Below, piece by piece: positions 16,781 to 24,946 of a DNA stretch of 64,000 bases. Source of the DNA: Nitrospirota bacterium (lineage in GTDB: Bacteria > Nitrospirota_A > Leptospirillia > Leptospirillales > Leptospirillaceae); the NCBI GenBank assembly GCA_021829515.1, contig JAKBPM010000002.1, positions 78,380 through 142,379 of the forward strand, in the 5' to 3' direction. Every line of letters begins with the position of its first letter. Position 1 is the first letter of the stretch. Under the pieces are notes generated by a model. That model did no database searches. It was not told where the DNA came from and saw only the letters and a program-made list of their open reading frames with translations. The position numbers and the translations under genes were made by a program.

Positions 16781-18141
16781 ACTCCCTGTTCGGTTGGCTC
16801 TATGCGTTCTTTGGGGGCTGAAGCTCTGTTCCGACCGGAGTATTTTGAGTTGTATAACATTTGGTCAGCGATGGCCAGAAGCCCTGTCAGATGCGGGGCA
16901 TGCTCCGGGTAGGAGGCGATTCCTATGCTGACAGTCAGTCTGATGTCCGGGTATTTCAAGAACGTCAGAGACTGGACTCTGCTGAGAATCCTTTCCGAAA
17001 TGCTTCTTGCTGTTTTTGTGGTGGTTCCCGGTAAAATGACCAGAAATTCTTCCCCCCCGTAACGCCCTATGCGGTCTTCCGATCGAAGCGCTTCCGAAAC
17101 ACTTTTTGTCAGCTCAATCAGAACCTCGTCCCCGGCAAGATGGCCAAACTTGTCATTGATCTTTTTGAAGTGATCGAGATCAATCATGAGGATTGAAAGG
17201 TTGTTTCCCTGGAGCTTGGTCTGGGCGATCTCATTTGAGAGGATTTCTTCGATTGAGGCTCTGTTGTAAGCACCGGTCATTGTATCAAGTTCGGCTTTTT
17301 TCTTAAGTGCAAGATGGTTTTTGTGCAGGGAAAGACTTGTTCCCAAAAGAGGAAAGCAAAGTTCGACCGCATTTTTCATTTCAAGGGTTGTTTTTAATGA
17401 GTTGTATTCAAGCGTATCAGGGATAACGAGAAGAAAATGCTTGGGGTAAGGGATATGATAGTCAACCGGCAAGAGATAAAAAGGATTGTTCCGGATGAAC
17501 TCCCTCAGTAGCGGTGGTGCTGATGAGGGGGAATGAAGTGTTGTCGGATTCTGGATAAATGGAGGTTCTCTGAAAAAATGTGATGGTAGGGCCAGGTCGT
17601 CTTTGGGAAGAAGAAAATTTCCCTCTATGCTTTTGGCTTCCACCTTCAATGTCTTGGAGTGGGCAGAGGTCTTGAGATAGATAACCCCCCTTGCATTCAG
17701 AAAATTCCGTGTTGCAGTCGAAATCATTTCGGCAAAAGAAGTTTCTGGCGAACCCAGGCCGGTGATTGTCTGGATAAAGGTCTGCAGTCTGGTCAGGACA
17801 GATAAAAGCGAAAACTTTGCGGTGATTTCATGGCGGAGGAGTTCAATAACGTCAAATGGCAAAACAGGTACGTTTCCGGGGACGCCAGCGGAAGCACGGT
17901 CTTCTTCAGCAAGAACGACATATGCTTCATTGTGTGTTTTGATTTCTGTCCAGGATTTTCCAAAAGGAATTTGTTCATAGCTTGCAATAAGGCAAAAATC
18001 TTCAGAGGGATCAGGATCGATAAAGGCGGATATTTTAAACTGGGGTGCAGAGACCTGCAAGAGCGTTTGAACTGTCTGAACCCATTCCCTCTGAGTTTTT
18101 CCTGAAGGTCTGACAATGAGCAGTGAAAGGGGTTTTTTCAT
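16768..18141 (-). CDS. Diguanylate cyclase (GGDEF domain)
   Basis: A 457-residue cytoplasmic protein. The C-terminal GGDEF domain carries RYGGEEFLV with the active GGEEF motif. An RxxD inhibitory site (RSED) lies exactly five residues before it, so product feedback inhibition is expected. MTGAYNRASIEEIL and LMIDLDHFKKINDKFGH are the other domain signatures. The N-terminal ~270 residues have no obvious membrane segment and may form one or two sensory (receiver- or GAF-like) domains; I cannot name them. The ATG at 18141 is preferred over the adjoining TTG because AGGAG lies at good spacing. Confidence 0.88.
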   Translation of the reverse strand: MKKPLSLLIVRPSGKTQREWVQTVQTLLQVSAPQFKISAFIDPDPSEDFCLIASYEQIPFGKSWTEIKTHNEAYVVLAEEDRASAGVPGNVPVLPFDVIELLRHEITAKFSLLSVLTRLQTFIQTITGLGSPETSFAEMISTATRNFLNARGVIYLKTSAHSKTLKVEAKSIEGNFLLPKDDLALPSHFFREPPFIQNPTTLHSPSSAPPLLREFIRNNPFYLLPVDYHIPYPKHFLLVIPDTLEYNSLKTTLEMKNAVELCFPLLGTSLSLHKNHLALKKKAELDTMTGAYNRASIEEILSNEIAQTKLQGNNLSILMIDLDHFKKINDKFGHLAGDEVLIELTKSVSEALRSEDRIGRYGGEEFLVILPGTTTKTARSISERILSRVQSLTFLKYPDIRLTVSIGIASYPEHAPHLTGLLAIADQMLYNSKYSGRNRASAPKERIEPTEQGVVSQ

Positions 18142-18198
18142 CAACGCTCCTGAGAAATTTTGCGTGGCATGTTTTGATGCGCATATGCTATCCGGTCA

Positions 18199-19602
18199 TC
18201 AGATAGCATCGGTCAAGTCGTCTACCAGATATTTGAATATTTCTGCAAATGTAGGGTGTATGTGGAGAATCCTCTGGTAGTCGTCAAGCGTTGCCCCTAA
18301 TGCAATTGCAACATGGATCACATGGATCAGGTCCGATGCTCCCGGACCGAACATCTCCGCCCCCAGAATCTTGCGATCCTTTTCATCGGCAACAATTTTA
18401 AGCCATCCGTCCGTGCGGCGGTAAACAATGGCTTTCCCAAGATCTGTAAAAGGTATCTTGCCTGTGATGACCGAATATCCCTTGTGAAGAGCTTCATTTT
18501 CCGACAAGCCTGAGCGGGCGTATTCCGGATCGGTGAATATCGCGATGGGGACCGGTGGTTCAGGGACGGGGAGAGGCTGTTCCCTTGTTGCGTTTTCCCC
18601 AGCCATTTCTCCGTGGAATGTTGCGACATTCAGAACGGGAAGAATCCCTGTGACATCCCCGGCTGCATAAATATCCGGATTGGTTGTCTGGAGCGTGGAC
18701 AGGACTTTGATAATGCCTTTTTCTGCGGTTTCAACCCCGGCGGCAGGCAGGTCCAGAATATGTGTGTCGGGCGTCCGTCCAATGGCCGAGAGGAGGCGGT
18801 CGAACGGGCAGGAATGTTCCTTGCCATTATGGATGTAATGCATAATGGGCCCCAAGGGGGTATTCTCCACCCATTCATTTGTAATGCCCATATGAATCGG
18901 GAGTCCTCTCGCCCTCAAGGCATCAAGATAGGCATCGGAGATCGTCCGATCGAGCCCATGTCCCCATTCCGGATTGATATTGAGGATCGTCACATCTGAT
19001 CCCATGTTGTGGAGGTACTGTCCAAGCTCAAGTCCGACCGGGCCAGTTCCGATCACGACAACTTTTTTGGGCAGGATCCTTGTTTCGAGGATATCATCGG
19101 AGGTCATGATGTCTTTTGCCTCAAGTCCCTTGATGTGGGGAAGACGGATCCGGGTTCCTGAGGCGATGATCGCCTTTCTGAACGATATAGGCGCTCCGCT
19201 GATACTCCCCTCGTGGGGGCCGGTAAATCGAAACAGACCTTCGACCAGCGTAATGGATGGATTGTTCAGGATCCCCTGAAGGGCATCATCTGCAAACTCT
19301 TTTATCATCCTGTCTTTTGCATCGACAATGTAATTCATATCCAGGTCAACTTGCCCGCCGGAAAGCCTTAGCCCCAGTTCCGGAAGCTCAGAGACGATGA
19401 GATGTCTGACATGGGCAGAGCGTAACAATGCCTTGGAGGGCATGCAGCCTTTCAGGATGCAGAGCCCTCCAAAGGGTCCCGGGTCGACAAGAGTTACCCG
19501 TGCTCCTTTCCTGGCAGCTGCTTTTGCAGCATATCGGCCGGCCGATCCCCCACCAATCACCAGAACATCGGTGTTTTCCGGAATGTTTTTGTGTCGGGTC
19601 AT
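18199..19602 (-). CDS. FAD-dependent pyridine nucleotide-disulphide oxidoreductase
   Basis: A 467-residue protein of the dihydrolipoamide dehydrogenase/mercuric reductase family. The FAD-binding motif VLVIGGGSAG and the redox-active pair GGLCILKGCMPSK lie near the N-terminus. The NAD(P)-binding motif is VVIGTGPVGLELGQY, the second FAD motif IYAAGDVTG, and the C-terminal active-site His is in HIHPTFAE. The CxxxxC spacing with L-K-G fits the mercuric-reductase-like branch rather than a pyruvate dehydrogenase E3. The frame stays open to 19908, but the start at 19602 gives family length, and the extension overlaps a plus-strand promoter and terminator hairpin for glnA. Physiological substrate unknown. 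Confidence 0.85.
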   Translation of the reverse strand: MTRHKNIPENTDVLVIGGGSAGRYAAKAAARKGARVTLVDPGPFGGLCILKGCMPSKALLRSAHVRHLIVSELPELGLRLSGGQVDLDMNYIVDAKDRMIKEFADDALQGILNNPSITLVEGLFRFTGPHEGSISGAPISFRKAIIASGTRIRLPHIKGLEAKDIMTSDDILETRILPKKVVVIGTGPVGLELGQYLHNMGSDVTILNINPEWGHGLDRTISDAYLDALRARGLPIHMGITNEWVENTPLGPIMHYIHNGKEHSCPFDRLLSAIGRTPDTHILDLPAAGVETAEKGIIKVLSTLQTTNPDIYAAGDVTGILPVLNVATFHGEMAGENATREQPLPVPEPPVPIAIFTDPEYARSGLSENEALHKGYSVITGKIPFTDLGKAIVYRRTDGWLKIVADEKDRKILGAEMFGPGASDLIHVIHVAIALGATLDDYQRILHIHPTFAEIFKYLVDDLTDAI

Positions 19603-19795
19603 TTTTCCATTCTTTAATATGTTGCAAGATTTGTTGGTTTTGTTGAATCTTTTGGCAAATGCCTTCATCCGGATTATCTTAAAGGATTTACTTCCTTTCG
19701 TCAGCATCCTGTCAGCTTTGCGGGTAATAATACGGGAGTTTTCGGGGAGATCTTCACCTGATAGGGAAAGGATTTCATTTTCTTGTAACGGGATC

Positions 19796-19824
19796 TTGAC
19801 AGTCTCGATTTGAATGCCTAGAAT
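19796..19824 (+). promoter_or_regulatory. Strong sigma70 promoter upstream of glnA
   Basis: Consensus TTGACA (19796-19801), exactly 17 bases, TAGAAT (19819-19824). Transcription should start near 19831 and run toward glnA. No other plus-strand gene lies between it and glnA. A leader of about 140 bases results, which contains a terminator-like hairpin. Confidence 0.7.
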
Positions 19825-19868
19825 CCTCCGGAGCGTGGTCCATATTTCCCATCGGTCGAAAGACAAAG

Positions 19869-19898
19869 GCGTCTTTTTGATGAAAGGACGCTTTTTTT
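19869..19898 (+). terminator. Intrinsic terminator in the glnA leader (possible attenuator)
   Basis: GCGTCTTT (19869-19876) pairs with AAAGGACGC (19883-19891, one bulged G), followed by seven T (19892-19898). It reads only toward glnA, yet no plus-strand gene precedes it; the promoter at 19796 does. AAAGAC (19859-19864) can pair instead with GTCTTT (19871-19876), which would break the terminator. A small GTC-GAAA-GAC hairpin (19855-19864) would in turn hide AAAGAC. This arrangement suggests attenuation of glnA. Confidence 0.55.
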
Positions 19899-19969
19899 GT
19901 GTCTCCATCCCAATATTTCAATGGGTTTTATCCCATCACCAAGATTGATCAAGAAAGGAGCCCGACTCG

Positions 19970-21379
19970 ATGACACCGAAAGAAGTTCTTGAATTTGCTA
20001 AGAAAAACAATGTACAGATTATTGATTACCGCTTTACGGATCTTTTTGGTGCATGGCAACATGTTTCGACATCACTTCATGAGTTGACAGAAGAGTCATT
20101 TGCTGAAGGCAAGGGGTTTGATGGATCGAGCATTCGTGGGTTCCAGGCAATCAATGAGTCCGACATGCTCCTGATTCCTGATCCGGCTTCGGCATTCATG
20201 GATCCCTACACTCAGGTGCCAACGCTGGTCCTGGTCTGTAACATCAAAGATCCGATCACTGGTGAGTCTTACTCCAGGGATCCCCGCCTGATTGCTCAAA
20301 AAGCTGAGTCTTACCTCAAGAAAGTTGCGGATGTTTCCTATTGGGGACCGGAAGCAGAGTTTTTTGTTTTTGATGATGTGAAGTTTGGGCAGGGATCAAA
20401 TTACTCCCACTATTCTGTTGACTCTTCCGAGGCCATCTGGAACTCCGACCGTGACGAGATGCCAAATCTTGGCTATAAAATCCGCCATAAGGAAGGTTAT
20501 TTCCCTGTTTCCCCCAATGATACCCTCCAGGATCTGCGCTCTGAAATGATCCTGACAATGGAAAAGCTTGGAATCAGAACAGAGGTCCATCATCATGAAG
20601 TGGCGACGGCTGGTCAGTGTGAAATCGACATGCGTTATGACACATTGACCAAAATGGCTGACAGCGTGATGAAATACAAGTATGTCGTTAGAAATACAGC
20701 ATTAAAATATGGGAAGACGGCCACTTTTATGCCAAAGCCCCTTTTCCAGGACAATGGTTCGGGCATGCACTGCCATCAGAGTCTGTGGAAGGGTGGAAAA
20801 AACCTCTTTTTCGGAAAAGGTGGCTACGCTGACCTGTCTGAGATGGCCATTCACTACATTGGCGGTCTTCTGCATCATGCGCCTGCCCTGTTGGCTTTTA
20901 TTGCACCAACGACAAATTCTTACAAGAGACTGGTTCCTGGTTATGAAGCTCCGATCAATCTGGCGTATTCGAAGAGAAATCGCTCCGCCTGTATTCGGAT
21001 CCCGATGTACTCGAAAAGTGAAAAAGCCAAGAGAATCGAATTCAGGACCCCGGATCCAAGTGCCAACCCCTATATTGCCTTTTCGGCGATGTTGATGGCG
21101 GGTCTTGATGGAATCGAGCGCAAGCTTGTTCCGCCAGCTCCTCTCGACAAGGATATCTACGAAATGTCAGACAGGGAGAGAAAGAAGATCAAGCAGATGC
21201 CAGGAAGTCTCGAGGGCGCACTTGATGCTCTGGAGAAAGATCATGACTTCCTCCTTAAGGGTGGTGTCTTTACCAAGGATCTGATTGAAGTGTGGATTGC
21301 TGAAAAGCGCAAGAGGGATGTCAATCAGGTTCGACTTCGCCCCCATCCACATGAGTTTTTCCTGTATTATGACGTCTAG
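19970..21379 (+). CDS. glnA: Glutamine synthetase, type I
   Basis: A 469-residue enzyme making glutamine from glutamate, ammonia and ATP. Signatures include FDGSSIRGF near residue 50, the metal-site region [31 protein letters not shown] and a C-terminal [13 protein letters not shown]. Tyr397 (in KDIYEMSD) is at the position adenylylated by GlnE in enterobacterial enzymes, so covalent control is likely. AAAGGAG lies ahead of the ATG. The upstream leader carries an apparent attenuator. A strong terminator follows, then a NifA-like regulator gene. Confidence 0.97.
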   Translation: MTPKEVLEFAKKNNVQIIDYRFTDLFGAWQHVSTSLHELTEESFAEGKGFDGSSIRGFQAINESDMLLIPDPASAFMDPYTQVPTLVLVCNIKDPITGESYSRDPRLIAQKAESYLKKVADVSYWGPEAEFFVFDDVKFGQGSNYSHYSVDSSEAIWNSDRDEMPNLGYKIRHKEGYFPVSPNDTLQDLRSEMILTMEKLGIRTEVHHHEVATAGQCEIDMRYDTLTKMADSVMKYKYVVRNTALKYGKTATFMPKPLFQDNGSGMHCHQSLWKGGKNLFFGKGGYADLSEMAIHYIGGLLHHAPALLAFIAPTTNSYKRLVPGYEAPINLAYSKRNRSACIRIPMYSKSEKAKRIEFRTPDPSANPYIAFSAMLMAGLDGIERKLVPPAPLDKDIYEMSDRERKKIKQMPGSLEGALDALEKDHDFLLKGGVFTKDLIEVWIAEKRKRDVNQVRLRPHPHEFFLYYDV

Positions 21380-21421
21380 ACCCGATTTGTGCGTTTTCCT
21401 TTAGTATCTGTTTATCCTGTT

Positions 21422-21452
21422 GGCCCGAAGGATTCCCTTCGGGCCTTTTTTC
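21422..21452 (+). terminator. Rho-independent terminator of glnA
   Basis: GGCCCGAAGG (21422-21431), loop ATTC, CCTTCGGGCC (21436-21445), then a T-rich tract (TTTTTTT). The stem is a perfect 10 bp. It separates glnA from the downstream NifA-like gene. Confidence 0.92.
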
Positions 21453-21509
21453 TTCTTGCGTTTCTCGTGGTTTCTAATCTTGCTGACCTTTTCGATCAGA
21501 AAGGGCTTT

Positions 21510-23132
21510 ATGGAATCCGAACATCAAATTATTCAGGAACTTACAACATTGTTCTCAATCAGCCAGGAGCTTGCAAGCTGCCCTGACCTGGATGTTGCCC
21601 TTGTCAAGATCCTTGCCATTCTTGATCAGAACCTTGGCCTCCACCGAAGTTCCATTCTCCTTGTAAAGGGCGCCTCTGATGAATTGTCGACGGAAATAGC
21701 CCATGGGCTTTCCGAGGAAGAAAAGGAGCGGGGACGTTTTAAAAAAGGCGAAGGTATTACTGGAATGGTTCTGGAAAGTGGTGAGCCGGTCATCGTTCCT
21801 GACATTTCCCTTGAGCCCCGATTTCTGAACAGAACCGGATCAAGACTCTCCAAAAAGGAAAAAACAGCTTTTATTGCTGTTCCACTGATCTTTCAGGGAA
21901 GAAAACTTGGAGTTCTTTCTGCAGACAGGAGTGCATCTGGAGGCCGTGAGAGTCTGGAAGAGGATGTTCGTTTGTTGACGACAATCAGTTCCATTATGGC
22001 TCAGGCTGTTCTTTTGCGGCATAGTTTTGATGATGAAAAAAGACGTTTGCAGGATGAAACAACGAGGCTAGAACATGCCCTGAAAAACAGGTACACGATT
22101 TCAGGATGGATCGGCCGATCGAAGCTGGTTGCCCAAATTGCCGAAAGCGTTCACCAAGTGGCGGCAAGCAGAGCGACAGTCTTGATCCTTGGGGAAAGCG
22201 GAACGGGAAAGGAAGTTATTGCAAAGGCAATCCATTTCAATAGCCCCAGAAGCAAAATGCCATTTATACAGATTAACTGTGCCGCCATTCCTGAGACTCT
22301 TCTTGAAAGCGAGTTGTTCGGACACGAGAAAGGGGCTTTTACTGGAGCGAGCTTGTCGAGACCAGGTCGTTTCGAGGCTGCCAACGAGGGGACAATTTTT
22401 CTCGATGAAATTGGGGAAATTCCTCCTTCCGTCCAGGTAAAGCTCTTGCGAGTTCTTCAGGAGCGTGTTGTCGAAAGAATCGGCTCCAATAGGCCAATTC
22501 CAATTGATGTGAGGATTGTTGCTGCGACCAATCGAAATCTTGACCAGGAGGTCAGGATGAACCGATTCAGGGAAGACCTGTATTATCGGCTGAATGTTAT
22601 TCCCATCTACCTTCCGCCATTGAGGCACCGGAAGGAAGATATTCCCCTCCTGCTTGAACATTTCCGCTCAAGGTTCATCGAGGAGAATGGACGGGATGTC
22701 CGGATTTCATCCGATGCGATCGATGTCTTTATGGAATATGACTGGCCCGGAAATGTCCGGGAGCTGGAAAATATCGTAGAACGGCTGGTTGTAATGGCCA
22801 GGAAAGATGTCATCACTGCAAGTGATGTGGTCGAGACACTCGCTCTCTTTCCGGTTCATTCCAGTGGTTCTGCGCCGGTTGATGCGAAAGGGGCTCCTTC
22901 GGATCCTGGTCTTGCACCCCGGGATCCGATCCCCTCTCCAAGAGGTTCCTCTGTTCATGAAATCAATGCGGATTTGCCTGACACGATCAGGGAGATCGAG
23001 CGCGAGAGAATCGTGAAGGCTCTTGAACGGTCGGGCGGGGTAAAAACCAGGGCGGCGCTTGCTCTTGGTATTACGACGAGGCAATTGGTTTATAGGATGG
23101 AAAAATACGGAATAAGGGGAGCAGAATCTTAA
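21510..23132 (+). CDS. NifA-like sigma54-dependent transcriptional activator
   Basis: A 540-residue protein. A GAF domain occupies about residues 5-165. The AAA+ domain has Walker A GESGTGKE, the sigma54-contact loop GAFTGA and a Walker B segment TIFLDEIGE. The C-terminal helix-turn-helix ([20 protein letters not shown]) resembles NifA. The inter-domain cysteine motif of oxygen-sensitive rhizobial NifA is absent. Position next to glnA suggests a nitrogen-related role, but no nif genes are in the window. The ATG at 21510 follows AGAAAGGG; an upstream open frame is disregarded because it runs through the glnA terminator. Confidence 0.85.
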   Translation: MESEHQIIQELTTLFSISQELASCPDLDVALVKILAILDQNLGLHRSSILLVKGASDELSTEIAHGLSEEEKERGRFKKGEGITGMVLESGEPVIVPDISLEPRFLNRTGSRLSKKEKTAFIAVPLIFQGRKLGVLSADRSASGGRESLEEDVRLLTTISSIMAQAVLLRHSFDDEKRRLQDETTRLEHALKNRYTISGWIGRSKLVAQIAESVHQVAASRATVLILGESGTGKEVIAKAIHFNSPRSKMPFIQINCAAIPETLLESELFGHEKGAFTGASLSRPGRFEAANEGTIFLDEIGEIPPSVQVKLLRVLQERVVERIGSNRPIPIDVRIVAATNRNLDQEVRMNRFREDLYYRLNVIPIYLPPLRHRKEDIPLLLEHFRSRFIEENGRDVRISSDAIDVFMEYDWPGNVRELENIVERLVVMARKDVITASDVVETLALFPVHSSGSAPVDAKGAPSDPGLAPRDPIPSPRGSSVHEINADLPDTIREIERERIVKALERSGGVKTRAALALGITTRQLVYRMEKYGIRGAES

Positions 23133-23142
23133 ACTCCCCTTA
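23113..23142. terminator. Hairpin between convergent genes
   Basis: TAAGGGGAG (23113-23121) and CTCCCCTTA (23134-23142), a perfect 9-bp stem with a 12-base loop covering the stop codon of the regulator gene. The aspS gene ends at 23150 on the other strand. There is no T-run, but the symmetrical position suggests a bidirectional stop signal. Confidence 0.5.
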
Positions 23143-23149
23143 CAGGACT

Positions 23150-24916
23150 CTAGTCTTTTGATGTCAGTCGAATACCAAGATCTCTGAGTTGGGATGAACT
23201 GACACCTGAAGGGGCATTTGTCAGGAGGCATGAGCCCTTTTGCGTTTTGGGAAAAGCGATAACATCCCTGATCGAGCTGGATCCTGCAAGAAGCATGATG
23301 AGCCGGTCAAGTCCAAGGGCCATGCCAAGATGTGGTGGTGCCCCGTAGGTCAATGCATCGAGCAGAAATCCAAATTTTTGAAGGGCCTCTTCCTTTTCGA
23401 TCTTGAGAAGGCTAAGGACTGTCTCCTGGATCGTTCGTTCATGGATTCTCTGACTCCCTCCACCAAGCTCAGTTCCGTTCAAAACCAGATCGTAGGCGTT
23501 CGATCGGACTGCAAGAGGATCGCTGACCAGTTTTTCCAGATCATCGAAGTGGGGTGATGTGAAAGGGTGATGTAAAGCATCAAGACGATTTTCTTCATCA
23601 TTCCACTCAAACATCGGGAAGTCCACAACCCATAGCAATGAAAAATGGTTTGGGTCTCTAAGATTCAGACGATCGCCGATGTGAAGCCGCAATTGTCCCA
23701 TGATTTTTTGGGCTTTTGCTCTTATGTCGGCAACAAAGAGAAGCAGATCACCGGGCTGTGCCTCAAGACTTTTGAGGATAGCCTTTTGAGTTGCTTCGGG
23801 AAAGAATTTTGCGATTGGGCTGGATAGTTCTCCTGACTCCCATTTCATCCATGCGAGCCCACTTGCTCCCTGTGAAATGGTCCATTGTGTAAGAGTATCC
23901 ATCTCTTTTCTGGATAAAGATGCCCCACCCGGATAACGGATCCCTATGACCGTGCCATCTTTTTTGTCAAGAACGTCGAGGAAGACCTTGAAGGTATTTC
24001 CTGCAACTTGTTCATCAAGTCGAACCATCTTGAGGTCAAATCGAAGGTCTGGTTTATCTGTTCCATAGTTGTTCATGGCTTCCTGATAAGTGAGGCGCAT
24101 AAACGGTTTTTGGGGCGTATGAGCTGTGAACTGTGAAAAAAGCGCGGAGACCATTTCTTCCATTTGGAAGAGAAATTGGTCGACGGTCAGAAAAGATGCT
24201 TCAATGTCGACCTGGGTAAATTCAGGCTGACGATCTGATCGAAGATCTTCATCCCTGAAGCAGCGGGCAATCTGATAATATTTTTCAATTCCACCGACCA
24301 TCAGCAGCTGTTTGAAAAGTTGGGGAGATTGGGGAAGGGCGTAGAATGAACCCTTTTCGAGTCTGGATGGTACCAGAAAATCTCTGGCGCCTTCAGGAGT
24401 TGACTTTGTCAGGATCGGAGTTTCGACTTCCCAGAATCCATGGGAGACAAGATGATTCCTGAGAAAATGGGTAACTTCACTTCTTAGCTTGAGATTTCGC
24501 CGTAGTTCAGGGCGTCTCATATCAAGATAGCGATATGTCAGTCGAAGCGTTTCGGAAATCTCTGTCCGGTCATCGATAGGAAAAGGAGGAGTTGGAGATG
24601 TATTGAGAACCGTAATGGTCGAGGTCCTGATTTCAAGACGACCGGTGGGGAGAGTTGTGTTTTCTGTCCCTTCAGGCCTTTTTTCGATTGTTCCATGAAC
24701 AGAGATAACCCATTCATCCCTCATTGACTTTGCCGCGTCAATCAGATGGGGATTCTTCTCCGTGTCGATAACGATCTGGGCAATTCCTGTCCGGTCCCTT
24801 AAATCAAAAAAGAGGAGAGATCCGTGGTCCCTGACGGTTTGTACCCAACCTGAAAGTGTTGTCATTGACCCTATCGGAAGGGAAACAATATCAATAATGG
24901 GGTGCGATCGAACCAT
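23150..24916 (-). CDS. aspS: Aspartyl-tRNA synthetase
   Basis: A 588-residue class II synthetase. The N-terminal OB-fold anticodon-binding domain has LSGWVQTVRDHG and FFDLRDRTGIAQIV. Motif 2 is FRDEDLRSDRQPEFTQ, motif 3 the C-terminal GLDRLIMLLAG, and a bacterial-type GAD insertion lies between them. Length is typical of bacterial AspRS. It cannot be decided from sequence alone whether it is discriminating or also charges tRNA-Asn. RBS AAAGAGG lies upstream. It is the last gene of a guaB-guaA-rluB-aspS run on the minus strand. Confidence 0.96.
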   Translation of the reverse strand: MVRSHPIIDIVSLPIGSMTTLSGWVQTVRDHGSLLFFDLRDRTGIAQIVIDTEKNPHLIDAAKSMRDEWVISVHGTIEKRPEGTENTTLPTGRLEIRTSTITVLNTSPTPPFPIDDRTEISETLRLTYRYLDMRRPELRRNLKLRSEVTHFLRNHLVSHGFWEVETPILTKSTPEGARDFLVPSRLEKGSFYALPQSPQLFKQLLMVGGIEKYYQIARCFRDEDLRSDRQPEFTQVDIEASFLTVDQFLFQMEEMVSALFSQFTAHTPQKPFMRLTYQEAMNNYGTDKPDLRFDLKMVRLDEQVAGNTFKVFLDVLDKKDGTVIGIRYPGGASLSRKEMDTLTQWTISQGASGLAWMKWESGELSSPIAKFFPEATQKAILKSLEAQPGDLLLFVADIRAKAQKIMGQLRLHIGDRLNLRDPNHFSLLWVVDFPMFEWNDEENRLDALHHPFTSPHFDDLEKLVSDPLAVRSNAYDLVLNGTELGGGSQRIHERTIQETVLSLLKIEKEEALQKFGFLLDALTYGAPPHLGMALGLDRLIMLLAGSSSIRDVIAFPKTQKGSCLLTNAPSGVSSSQLRDLGIRLTSKD

Positions 24917-24946
24917 GAGTTCTTCCTCTTTATCGTAGTGAGTCTG

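Noticed and set aside
19603..19969. Sigma54 promoter or glutamine riboswitch before glnA
   Set aside because: The only TGGCA occurrence (about 19653) lacks a correctly spaced -12 element, and the leader lacks the conserved riboswitch core I know.
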